A DNA stretch of 64,000 bases from Pseudonocardia humida. GTDB lineage: Bacteria > Actinomycetota > Actinomycetes > Mycobacteriales > Pseudonocardiaceae. The stretch is taken from positions 1-64,000 of the forward strand of contig NZ_JAGSOV010000033.1 of the NCBI RefSeq assembly GCF_023898865.1, written 5' to 3'. A model generated the notes under the pieces. It saw nothing but the letters and a program-made list of their open reading frames with translations, was not told the DNA's origin and made no database searches. A program made the position numbers and the translations under genes. Below, piece by piece: positions 16,742 to 25,198 of the stretch (the stretch's first letter is position 1; every line of letters starts with the position of its first letter).

Positions 16742-17728
16742 ATGCAACGTCGCACGCTCGGTCTCGTGCTGCTCGGAATCGGGGCATTCTGCGCCGTCGC
16801 GGCGGTCGCCGTCCGGCTGTTCCTGGTCCCGCAGCTGGTGGTCCTCCCGCTCGACCAGGACGGCTCCAGCGTGGCGACGGGCACCGGGGTCACGGTGTTC
16901 TACCCCGGCGACCTCGAGCAGCGCAGCGGCGTCGAGGTGCGGGCGGGCCGGGACGTCATCGGCGACCCCCGCGCCCCCGACGCCGGCCCGGACGTGGCGG
17001 TGTGGACGGCCTCGCTGCTGATCACCGACTCCGAGGGCGCGCTGATCGGCGTCACCGAGGACCGCGTCTGCCTCGACCGGCACACCGCGCAGGCGGTCCA
17101 GCCCTGCGCCGCGGAGCGGCTCAACGGCGACAACCGGGTGCGCCACTCCGGGCTGTCCTACACGTTCCCGTTCGGGGTCGAGCAGCGCGACTACGAGCTG
17201 TTCGACACCACCGCGCAGCGCCCGTTCCCGGCCCGCTTCGTCGGCGAGGAGCAGATCGAGGGCACCACGGTCTACCGGTTCGAGCAGGTCGTGCCCGAGA
17301 CCGTGACCGAGCGCCGCGAGGTGCCCGCCCAGCTCGCGGGCGGGGTCGAGGTCACCGGCGACGTGCCCGTGGAGCGCATCTACACCAACGTGCGCACGGT
17401 GTGGGTGGAGCCGACCAGCGGCGTGATCGTCAACGGCCAGGAGCAGCAGCGCCAGTTCTTCCGCACCCCCGACGGCACCGAGGGCGTCACGCTGATCGAG
17501 GGCACGCTGCGCTTCGACGACGCCACCGTGGCCGCCGGCCTGGCCAGGGCCCTGGACGCCAGCGCCCGGATCACCCTGGTCACCACGACGCTGCCGATCA
17601 CCCTGGGCGTCGTCGGGCTGCTCGCCCTGGTCGGCGGGGCGCTGCTGGTGCGCGGCGGGCAGACCCGCCCCGCCCCGGCGCGCGGCAGGCACGCCACCGC
17701 GCCGCTGCGCGCGCAGGCCGGTAGCTGA
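16742..17728 (+). CDS. DUF3068 membrane protein (Rv0227c-like)
   Basis: A 328-residue protein with an N-terminal helix (LVLLGIGAFCAVAAVAVRLF), a large exported domain and a C-terminal helix (LPITLGVVGLLALVGGALLV), the exact layout of DUF3068/PorA-like proteins. Conserved features include VFYPGDLEQRSG, HSGLSYTFPFGVEQRDY and YTNVRTVWVEPTSGVIVNG. The mycobacterial counterpart, Rv0227c, sits in the aftD neighbourhood. The role is unknown, presumably in envelope assembly. ATG 16742 is preceded by GAAGGG. AftD follows after 25 bases. Confidence 0.9.
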   Translation: MQRRTLGLVLLGIGAFCAVAAVAVRLFLVPQLVVLPLDQDGSSVATGTGVTVFYPGDLEQRSGVEVRAGRDVIGDPRAPDAGPDVAVWTASLLITDSEGALIGVTEDRVCLDRHTAQAVQPCAAERLNGDNRVRHSGLSYTFPFGVEQRDYELFDTTAQRPFPARFVGEEQIEGTTVYRFEQVVPETVTERREVPAQLAGGVEVTGDVPVERIYTNVRTVWVEPTSGVIVNGQEQQRQFFRTPDGTEGVTLIEGTLRFDDATVAAGLARALDASARITLVTTTLPITLGVVGLLALVGGALLVRGGQTRPAPARGRHATAPLRAQAGS

Positions 17729-17753
17729 CCGGCCGACGGAGACCGCGCGAGCC

Positions 17754-20700
17754 GTGGCCCTGCTGCTCGAACCCCCTCAGGTCGCGCCCGCGCCGGCCGC
17801 CCCGCCCGTCCGCCCCGTCGCCGGGCCGTCGCCGTCGCGGGTCGTGCACCGCATGCGGCTGGTCGCGGTGTGCCTGGGCTTCGTCGGCCTGGCGCTGTGG
17901 CAGCAGCCGGGTCGGATCGTCCCGGACACCAAGCTCGACCTGTTCGTCGACCCGCTGGCGTTCCTGGGCCGGGCCCTTCGGCTGTGGGAGCCGGAGGGCT
18001 TCTCCGGGCAGGTCCAGAACCAGGCCTACGGCTACCTGTTCCCGATGGGCCCGTTCTTCGCCATGGGCGACCTGCTCGGCATGCCGGTGTGGGTGGTGCA
18101 GCGGCTGTGGTGGGCGGCGCTGCTGTCGGCGGCCTTCCTGGGCGTCGTCGCGCTGACCGGGCAGCTGCGGGTCGGCACGCCGGCCACCCGCATCGTCGCC
18201 GGGCTCGCCTACGCGCTGGCCCCGCGGATGGTGTCGTCGCTGGGCGCGGTGTCCATCGAGGTCCTGCCGATGGCCCTGGCCCCGTGGGTGCTGGTGCCCC
18301 TGGTGGCGGGCACGCGCGGCGGGTCGCCGCGGCGGGCGGGCGCGGCCGCCGGGCTCGTGGTGTTCTGCGTGGGCGGGGTCAACGCCGCGGCCACGGCGGC
18401 GGTCCTGCCGCTGGGCGCGCTGTGGCTACTGACCCGCGCGCCCGGCCCGCGCCGGCGCCGGCTGATGCTCTGGTGGACGGTGTGCACCGGGCTGGCCACG
18501 GCGTGGTGGGTCGTCCCGCTGCTGCTGCTCGGCCGCTACAGCCCGCCCTTCCTCGACCACATCGAGACCGCGGCCACCACCACCGCGCCCGGCGAGCTGG
18601 CCCAGGCGCTGCGCGGGATGACCCAGTGGGTGGCCTGGCTGGGCACCCCGGCCGGCCCGACGTGGCCCGCGGGGTCCGCGCTGCTGCACGAGACGCTGCC
18701 GGTGCTGGCCAGCGTCGTGCTGGCCGCGCTCGGCCTGGCCGCGCTCACGCGCGCCGACCTGCCGCACCGGCGCTGGCTGGTGCTCGGCGCGCTCACCGGC
18801 CTCGTGCTCCTCACCGCGGGGCACCTGGCCGCCGCCGGCCCCGCGTTCGACGGCCTGGCCGCGGGCCCGCTGCGGGCCGCGCTGGACGGCGCGCTGGCCC
18901 CGCTGCGCAACGTGCACAAGTTCGACCCGGTGCTGCGCCTGCCGCTGGCCGTCGGGCTGGCGCACGTGCTGGGCGTGGCGCTGCGCGCGGCGCGCCGGGG
19001 TCGCGGGGCGAGGGCGCGGGCCGCCGCGGCGGTGCCGGTCGTGGCCGTGCTGGCCGTGCTCGGCGTGGCCACCCCGGCGCTGGACGGCAGGCTCGCCGCG
19101 AGCGGTTCCTACCTGGAGGTGCCCGGCTACTGGCGCGACACCGCCGCCGCGCTGGCCGCGCTCGACCCCGACGGGCGGGCGCTGCTGCTGCCGGGTTCCT
19201 CGTTCGGCGTCTACCTGTGGGGCAGCCCCGCCGACGAGCCGCTGCAGCCGCTGGCCGAGTCGCCGTGGACGGTCCGCAACGCGGTGCCGCTCACCCCGGC
19301 CGGCTACATCCGGATGCTCGACGTGGTCGAGGACCGGCTGGCCCGCGGCGACGGCGGCGCCGGGCTGACCGCCTACCTCGCCCGTGCCGGGATCAGCCAC
19401 CTCGTCGTGCGCAACGACCTCGACGCGGGCACGGCCGGGGCGACCCGCTCCGCGCTGGTGCACCGGGCGTTGGCCGACTCGCCGGGGCTGAACCGGATCG
19501 CCGCCTTCGGCCCGCCGGTCAACACCGGCACCGCGCTGCCGGGGCTGGTGCTCGACTCCGGCACCGACACGCCGGCCCCTGCGGTGGAGGTGTTCGCGGT
19601 GGCCGGTCCGGCACCGCGGGCGTCGCTGACGCCCCTGTCGCAGGTGCGCTCGGTGCTGGGCGGGCCGGACGCGGTGGGCGCGCTGGCCGAGCGCGAGCCG
19701 TGGGGCACCGCGCCGACCGTCGCCGCGGACGATCCGGCGGTGTCGACCGGTGCGCCCGTCGTGGTGTCCGACGCCCTCGTCCGCCGGGAGCGCACGTTCG
19801 GCCGGATCGCCGACGCGGCCGGGGCCGCGCTGGCCCCGGGCGACCCGCTGCGGTTGGACGCCCCGGCCCGCGACTACCTGCTGGCCGGGCAGGAGGCGCA
19901 GGAGTCGTCGGTGCGCTACTCCGGCGGTACGCCGGGGGCGTCGAGCTCGGCGTCGGACCCGGACAGCATCGGCGGCGCCCGCGTGGAGCACCAGCCCTAC
20001 GCCGCCCTCGACGGCGATCCGACCACGGCCTGGCGGCCCGCGGTGCTTCTCGGGCGCGAGTCGCAGTGGTGGGAGGTCGCGCTCGACGCCCCGGTCAGCG
20101 CGGCCGCGGTGACCGTGACCCTCGACCCGCGGACCGTGCCGAGCACCCCGAGCCGGGTGCGGGTGCGCACCGACGCGGGGGAGCGGGTGGTGCCCCTGGA
20201 GCGCACGGCCGACCCGCAGCGGCTGGCCCTGCCCCCGGGACCGACCCGCACCCTGCGGATCACCGCCGACCCGTCGCCGGGGACCATCGGCGGCCCGCGG
20301 ATCGGGCTGGCCGAGGTGGCGCTGCCGGGCGTGCTGGTCCGGCGCACGCTGGTCACCCCGACGCCCGACCGCGCGGTCTCGACCTACGCCTTCGACACGA
20401 CCCCCGCGCGGGCCGGCTGCGTGGTGAGCGCGGCGGGGCCGGTGCGCTGCGCACCTGCGCTGGTGCGCGGGGCCGAGGAGCCGCTCGGGCTCGATCGCGC
20501 CTTCACCGTCGCCGTCCCCGCCGAGTACGACGTCGCGGTGACCGCCGTCCCGCGCCCCGGCCCCGCGCTCGACGCGCTGCTCGCCCCGCCGCCCGCCGGG
20601 CCGCGCGAGTGGCCCCGGCCCGGCGCCACCGCGTCCTCGAGCGCGGTGCCCGACCCGCGCGGCGGCCCCGTGGCCGCGGTGGACGCCGACCCGGCCACGA

Positions 20701-22001
20701 CCTGGACGGCGGCTCCCGACGACCCCGACCCGACGCTCACGCTGAGCTGGGACCGGCCGCTGACCGTCGACCACCTGCGCGTCGTGCTGCCCCCGGGCAC
20801 CCCGGCCGCCGCGCCCACCGCCGTCACGGTCAGCGGCGGCGGCCAGCAGTGGACCGTCGGGCTGGAACCCGACGGCACCGCCCGGTTCGCCCCCATCACC
20901 ACCGACCGGCTCAGCCTGCGGTTCCCCCTCACCGCCGCGCTGACCTCCTTCGACCCCTACACCCGCGGCCTGGAGGCGCTGGGCGTCGGCGTGGCCGAGG
21001 TGGAGGTCCCCGGACTGGGCGCGCCCGATCCCGCCGACCCCGTCGAGGTGCCCTGCGGCGGCGGGCCGACCGTGCGCGTCGACGGCAGGTCCACCCCGAC
21101 CGCGGTGCGCACCACGGTGGGCGACCTGCGCGCGCTGCGGCCCGTGCGGGTGACGCCGTGCGGGCCGACCGGCACCGGGCCGCTGGCGGCCGGTGAGCAC
21201 TCCTTCACCGCGACGGGTCCGCCGACCGGGTCCGCGGCGTTCACCGCGGTCTCGGCCACCCTCACCGCGAGGGGCGCGGCGCCGACCTCGGCGAACCCGC
21301 AGCGGCCGCCCACGCCGACCTGGGACGTCGAGCACCGCGAGGTGCGGGTGCCTGCGCGCGAGGCCCCTGCCCTGCTCTCGGTGCCGGAGAACGCGAACCC
21401 GGGCTGGGTGGCCACCCTCGACGGCGTCGAGCTGGCCCCGACCACCGTCGACGGCTGGCAGCAGGGCTACGTGCTGCCCGCGGGTCCGGCCGGCACCGTG
21501 GCGCTGGACTTCACACCGGGGACGGCCTACCGCGCCGCGCTGCTGGCCGGGGCGTTCGGCGTGCTCGCCGTCCTGGTCCTGCTGGTCGTGCCGGTGCGCC
21601 GGGCCCAGCCCCCGCCCGCGCGCCCCGGACGCCGCCGCACCGGCGTCGTGCTGGTCGCGGTGGTCGCGACGGGCGTCGCCGGCGGCGTGCCCGCGCTCGC
21701 CGCCCTGGCCGTGCTGGCCTACCTGGGCGGACTGGTCGGCGACCGGCGCCGCCGCCCGCTGCTGGGCGCCGTGGCCGCGGCCGGCGTGCTGGGCTGCGGG
21801 CTGCTGCTGGCCGCGACCGGGATGCTGCCGTTCGGGGTGGAGATGCCGGTGTGGCTCGGCGAGCCCGCCCGTCAGGTGCTGGGTGCGGTGGCGGTGGGCG
21901 CGGTGGCCGCGGCGCTGCTGCCGGTGCCGGCCGGGGCGCGGCGCCGCTCGGGCACCAGTCCGCGCCAGCGGGTCATCAGCGGGCGCTCCAGCAGCCGGTA
22001 G
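17754..22001 (+). CDS. aftD: Arabinofuranosyltransferase AftD
   Basis: A 1415-residue GT-C enzyme matching AftD in length (about 1400) and order. The N-terminal membrane half (about 10-14 helices) has the DTKLDL motif at D58, FSGQVQNQAYGYLFPMGPFF, and LRNVHKFDPVLRLPLAVGLAH. The exported middle carries two discoidin-like carbohydrate-binding modules (around 720-860 and 930-1060, e.g. HQPYAALDGDPTTAWRP). A small domain and C-terminal helices finish it (DUF3367). AftD adds arabinofuranose from decaprenyl-phosphoarabinose to arabinogalactan or lipoarabinomannan. The GTG start has a weak site; an ATG at 17852 is possible. The last 130 bases overlap the convergent acyltransferase gene. Confidence 0.93.
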   Translation: MALLLEPPQVAPAPAAPPVRPVAGPSPSRVVHRMRLVAVCLGFVGLALWQQPGRIVPDTKLDLFVDPLAFLGRALRLWEPEGFSGQVQNQAYGYLFPMGPFFAMGDLLGMPVWVVQRLWWAALLSAAFLGVVALTGQLRVGTPATRIVAGLAYALAPRMVSSLGAVSIEVLPMALAPWVLVPLVAGTRGGSPRRAGAAAGLVVFCVGGVNAAATAAVLPLGALWLLTRAPGPRRRRLMLWWTVCTGLATAWWVVPLLLLGRYSPPFLDHIETAATTTAPGELAQALRGMTQWVAWLGTPAGPTWPAGSALLHETLPVLASVVLAALGLAALTRADLPHRRWLVLGALTGLVLLTAGHLAAAGPAFDGLAAGPLRAALDGALAPLRNVHKFDPVLRLPLAVGLAHVLGVALRAARRGRGARARAAAAVPVVAVLAVLGVATPALDGRLAASGSYLEVPGYWRDTAAALAALDPDGRALLLPGSSFGVYLWGSPADEPLQPLAESPWTVRNAVPLTPAGYIRMLDVVEDRLARGDGGAGLTAYLARAGISHLVVRNDLDAGTAGATRSALVHRALADSPGLNRIAAFGPPVNTGTALPGLVLDSGTDTPAPAVEVFAVAGPAPRASLTPLSQVRSVLGGPDAVGALAEREPWGTAPTVAADDPAVSTGAPVVVSDALVRRERTFGRIADAAGAALAPGDPLRLDAPARDYLLAGQEAQESSVRYSGGTPGASSSASDPDSIGGARVEHQPYAALDGDPTTAWRPAVLLGRESQWWEVALDAPVSAAAVTVTLDPRTVPSTPSRVRVRTDAGERVVPLERTADPQRLALPPGPTRTLRITADPSPGTIGGPRIGLAEVALPGVLVRRTLVTPTPDRAVSTYAFDTTPARAGCVVSAAGPVRCAPALVRGAEEPLGLDRAFTVAVPAEYDVAVTAVPRPGPALDALLAPPPAGPREWPRPGATASSSAVPDPRGGPVAAVDADPATTWTAAPDDPDPTLTLSWDRPLTVDHLRVVLPPGTPAAAPTAVTVSGGGQQWTVGLEPDGTARFAPITTDRLSLRFPLTAALTSFDPYTRGLEALGVGVAEVEVPGLGAPDPADPVEVPCGGGPTVRVDGRSTPTAVRTTVGDLRALRPVRVTPCGPTGTGPLAAGEHSFTATGPPTGSAAFTAVSATLTARGAAPTSANPQRPPTPTWDVEHREVRVPAREAPALLSVPENANPGWVATLDGVELAPTTVDGWQQGYVLPAGPAGTVALDFTPGTAYRAALLAGAFGVLAVLVLLVVPVRRAQPPPARPGRRRTGVVLVAVVATGVAGGVPALAALAVLAYLGGLVGDRRRRPLLGAVAAAGVLGCGLLLAATGMLPFGVEMPVWLGEPARQVLGAVAVGAVAAALLPVPAGARRRSGTSPRQRVISGRSSSR

Positions 22002-23101
22002 CTCACCGCCGCGACCAGCGCCCCGCCCACCCAGCCCACGAGGGCGGTCGACCAGACGTCGCCGGTGAAGGTCGGCCGGTCGAGCACGACGTAGAAGCCG
22101 GTCAGCACGATGAGGTGGAACAGGAAGACGCCGTAGGAGATCTCGCCCAGGTACGCCATCGGCCGGCTGGACAGCGCGGCGCGCAGCCGCCCGGCCCGCT
22201 GCGGGCCGAACACCAGCGGCCAGAGCGCGAAGGTGGCGACCCCGGTGTAGAGCAGGTTGCGGGTCACCGCCTCCGCGCCGGACTGCTGCACCAGCCCGAT
22301 CGCCCCGGCCACCGGCGTGCAGGTGATCCAGAACAGCGCCCCGGCGATCGCCCAGCAGGTCCACGGGCTGCGGCCCAGCTCGTGGGCCATCCGCACCGGC
22401 CGCCACGACGCTCCGGTGGCCACCAGCACGGCCATGCCCACCCCGACGCCGAACCAGCAGGCGAAGGCGGGCAGCCACAGGTTCAGCGGCCCGGTCACCC
22501 GCTCGTCGGCCTCGGTCCAGTACAGCCAGACCAGCCCGAGCAGCATCAGCGCGCCGAGCCCGCCCAGCACCCTGCCCGGGCGCCAGCGATCACCCGACAG
22601 CCGCACCAGTCCCCCCACCAGGAACGGCAGCAGCAGGTAGAACGACACCTCGGTGGACAGGCTCCAGGTGTGCGTCAGGCCCTCGCGCAGCCAGCCGTAG
22701 CCGTAGATCTGGCCGAGCACCAGGTGGCGCAGCCAGTCGCCGAGGCTCGCCCCGTTCTCCCCGGGGAACAGCAGCAGGGCCGCGGCCACGGTCAGCCAGT
22801 ACACGGGCAGCACCCGCAGCGCCCGCCGCCACAGGTAGGCGGCCGTGCGCGGGCGCGGCACGCCCGCGGCGGCCGCGCGCAGCATCGGCAGCGCCAGCAG
22901 GAACCCCGACAGCGCGAAGAACAGCGCCACCCCGATGTCGAGCCGGGCGAAGAACCGCCCCGCCCCGGTCTCGGCGTAGTTGCCGGTCATGAACGCGGCG
23001 TGGGTGAGGACCACGGCCGCCGCCGCGACCGCGCGCAGGCCGTCCAGGCAGGGGTAGCGCAGGGCGGCGGGCGCGCCCCCGCCGGCCGCGACGGCGGTCA
23101 C
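21872..23101 (-). CDS. Acyltransferase-3 family membrane protein (Rv0228-like)
   Basis: A 409-residue protein with about 10 helices of the Acyl_transf_3 family: [20 protein letters not shown] at the start with the conserved catalytic-type His, FFALSGFLLALPMLR, LWRRALRVLPVYWL, and HTWSLSTEVSFYLLLP. Such enzymes O-acylate sugars or lipids in the membrane. Length and neighbours match mycobacterial Rv0228 (407 residues). GTG 23101 forms a GTGA overlap with the preceding gene, so the two are coupled. The Pro/Ala/Thr-rich last about 25 residues are encoded opposite the end of aftD, a 130-base convergent overlap. Confidence 0.9.
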   Translation of the reverse strand: MTAVAAGGGAPAALRYPCLDGLRAVAAAAVVLTHAAFMTGNYAETGAGRFFARLDIGVALFFALSGFLLALPMLRAAAAGVPRPRTAAYLWRRALRVLPVYWLTVAAALLLFPGENGASLGDWLRHLVLGQIYGYGWLREGLTHTWSLSTEVSFYLLLPFLVGGLVRLSGDRWRPGRVLGGLGALMLLGLVWLYWTEADERVTGPLNLWLPAFACWFGVGVGMAVLVATGASWRPVRMAHELGRSPWTCWAIAGALFWITCTPVAGAIGLVQQSGAEAVTRNLLYTGVATFALWPLVFGPQRAGRLRAALSSRPMAYLGEISYGVFLFHLIVLTGFYVVLDRPTFTGDVWSTALVGWVGGALVAAVSYRLLERPLMTRWRGLVPERRRAPAGTGSSAAATAPTATAPST

Positions 23102-25011
23102 CGCAGCCCCGGTGGCACGGGCTGGGCGCTGCCGATCTCGATCTGCGGGACGCAGACCGGGGCGGTCGGCGCGGCCAGCTCGACCGTCACGGTCGACACC
23201 GCGCCCGAGACCTGCACGAACACCTCGTGCAGGCCGGCGGGCAGCGCCACCGGCACCCGCTGGTCGCCGGCGGCGATCCAGCCGGTGTTGTCCGTCGAGG
23301 ACAGCCAGACCACCCGGACCACCCAGCTCCACGGTCCCACGCCGCCGAACTGCAGCGGGATGGGGACCGGCCGGTCGAAGACCAGCCAGCCGCAATCGGG
23401 CGTCGGCCCGGGGACCGCGCTGGTCAGCGGCGGGACCCAGGCCGGCTGCACGTGGCCCTGCTCGTCGAGCATCGCCGGGGCGGGCGCGGACTCGCCGTCG
23501 TGCAGGAACCGCGCCTCCGGGGCCCCGGCCAGCAGGCTGGAGGCCAGCGCGTAGTTGCCCAGCACGTGCCACTGCACCGGGTCGGGGACGATGCCGTCGA
23601 TCAGCACGGTGCCGGGGCGGGTGGCGAGGTCGGTGCGGGCGTTGTCGACGAAGGGCCGGGCCGGGTTCTCGTGCCAGCGCTGGGCGTAGTTCACGGTGGA
23701 CACCACCGACCCGGTCGCCAGCACCAGCACGGCCAGCGCGCCTGCCGCGGCGGGCAGCAGCGGCACCCGGCGCAGCGCGGCACCGGCGCCCAGCACCGCG
23801 CGCGGCAGCCGCAGCGCCCGCTTTCGCAGCACCGTCGGCGCCTCGCGGACCGGCAGGAAGGCCAGCGCCAGGCACAGCGCGCCGACCATGGCCACGTCGG
23901 TGAAGTAGCGGTACTCGCGGGCCAGCGCGAACGGCCCGATCAGCTGGGCCCGGCTGGCCGAGAGCAGCACGCACGTGCCCACCACGTAGAGCGCGAGCAG
24001 CACCCACGCCCGCCCGGCGCCCCGCCTGCGCAGCACCGACACCGCCACGACGACGGCAGCGACCCCGACCGACAGCCACTGCAGCACCGCGGGCGGGTCG
24101 GCGATGGCCAGGGTGGGCGGGAAGTCCTCCCACACCCACGGCCCGCCCAGCAGCCCCGGCAGCACCGAGCGCAGCAGCGCGGGCCCGAAGAGGTCGCCCA
24201 CCTCGCCGAGGGTGGGAGTGCCGACGATCGGCGAGTCGACGTTCAGCACGTAGTACGCCGAGTACGCCCCGCCCAGCGCGCCGTGCACGAGCCATGCGGT
24301 GCGGTGGCGCCCCAGCGTCCGGCGCAACCGTGCGAGCGGCCCGCCCTCGGTGAACCAGAACAGGGTCAGCGCCACCAGCAGCGGCAGTGCCAGCAGGGTC
24401 TTCTCGGAGAACAGCAGCCCGGCCGCCACGGCGGCGGCCGAGCGCAGCGCGTCGCGCAGCTCGCCCGAGCGCAGGTAGCGGACGTGGTAGAGCAGCGCCA
24501 GCAGCACGGCCAGCTGCATCGGCAGCTGGTTGAGCGCCGCGGCCCACCACAGGAACGCCGGCAGCGTGATGGAGCTGGTGACGTAGAGGGCGAAGGGCAC
24601 CAGCACCGCCGGTCGCCGCCCGAACAGCAGCACCAGCAGCGCGAGCAGCGCCGCGTCGATCGCCAGCTGCTGGGCCAGCCCCAGCGCGACCACCGCGGGC
24701 CAACTCAGCGGGGCGAGCGCGGTGAGCGCCTCGACCAGCGCGAAGGAGCCGGGCATGACGTGGCCGTTGTAGGCCTCGAAGATCCGCAGGTCGAACGGGA
24801 GCGAGACGGCGCGGTCGATGAAGACGAAGTCGTCGAGCAGGTAGAACCCGCCCGCCGCGGCCCATCCGCGCAGCACCAGCTGACCCAGCACCAGGACGGC
24901 GGCGATCGGGACCACGACCGATCCCGGGTCGGAGCGCAGCCGATCGCGCAGGCCCCGCAGCGCGCGCGGCGGGGCCGGTCCGGCTGCGTCGGCGGTGGCG
25001 ACAGCGGTCAT
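23098..25011 (-). CDS. GT-C-like polytopic membrane protein of unknown specificity
   Basis: A 637-residue protein with about 11 helices and an extracytoplasmic C-terminal domain of about 190 residues. The first loop reads FYLLDDFVFIDRAVSLPFDL, whose Asp pair is placed like the catalytic loop of GT-C glycosyltransferases, and LLFSEKTLLALPLLVAL follows later. The C-terminal part is beta-rich. A role in transferring a polyprenyl-linked sugar is inferred from fold and neighbours, not shown. It starts at ATG 25011 after GGAG, is coupled to the acyltransferase, and is divergent from the amidase across a TTACC-type element. Confidence 0.75.
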   Translation of the reverse strand: MTAVATADAAGPAPPRALRGLRDRLRSDPGSVVVPIAAVLVLGQLVLRGWAAAGGFYLLDDFVFIDRAVSLPFDLRIFEAYNGHVMPGSFALVEALTALAPLSWPAVVALGLAQQLAIDAALLALLVLLFGRRPAVLVPFALYVTSSITLPAFLWWAAALNQLPMQLAVLLALLYHVRYLRSGELRDALRSAAAVAAGLLFSEKTLLALPLLVALTLFWFTEGGPLARLRRTLGRHRTAWLVHGALGGAYSAYYVLNVDSPIVGTPTLGEVGDLFGPALLRSVLPGLLGGPWVWEDFPPTLAIADPPAVLQWLSVGVAAVVVAVSVLRRRGAGRAWVLLALYVVGTCVLLSASRAQLIGPFALAREYRYFTDVAMVGALCLALAFLPVREAPTVLRKRALRLPRAVLGAGAALRRVPLLPAAAGALAVLVLATGSVVSTVNYAQRWHENPARPFVDNARTDLATRPGTVLIDGIVPDPVQWHVLGNYALASSLLAGAPEARFLHDGESAPAPAMLDEQGHVQPAWVPPLTSAVPGPTPDCGWLVFDRPVPIPLQFGGVGPWSWVVRVVWLSSTDNTGWIAAGDQRVPVALPAGLHEVFVQVSGAVSTVTVELAAPTAPVCVPQIEIGSAQPVPPGLR

Positions 25012-25058
25012 CGGTGCTCCGTTCCGGGCGGGGCGACCGGTGGAGCCTACGAAAGGAA

Positions 25059-25073
25059 GTTACCGGCTGGTAG
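25059..25073. promoter_or_regulatory. GTTACC-N4-GGTAG element (operator C)
   Basis: GTTACC-GGCT-GGTAG lies 48 bases upstream of the membrane protein gene (start 25011) and about 125 bases upstream of the divergent amidase. It is the second-best match to operator A. Confidence 0.5.
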
Positions 25074-25198
25074 GTCCGTTCGGCGGCAGTCCGGCCCGGC
25101 TTGCGCACCACGATCGACGTGTGATGCTGGGTCCGGGGTCGCGCGGGCGCGGCCGCGGGGGATCGGCTCCCGCGCACGGCTGGTCGGGGAGGGTGGTC

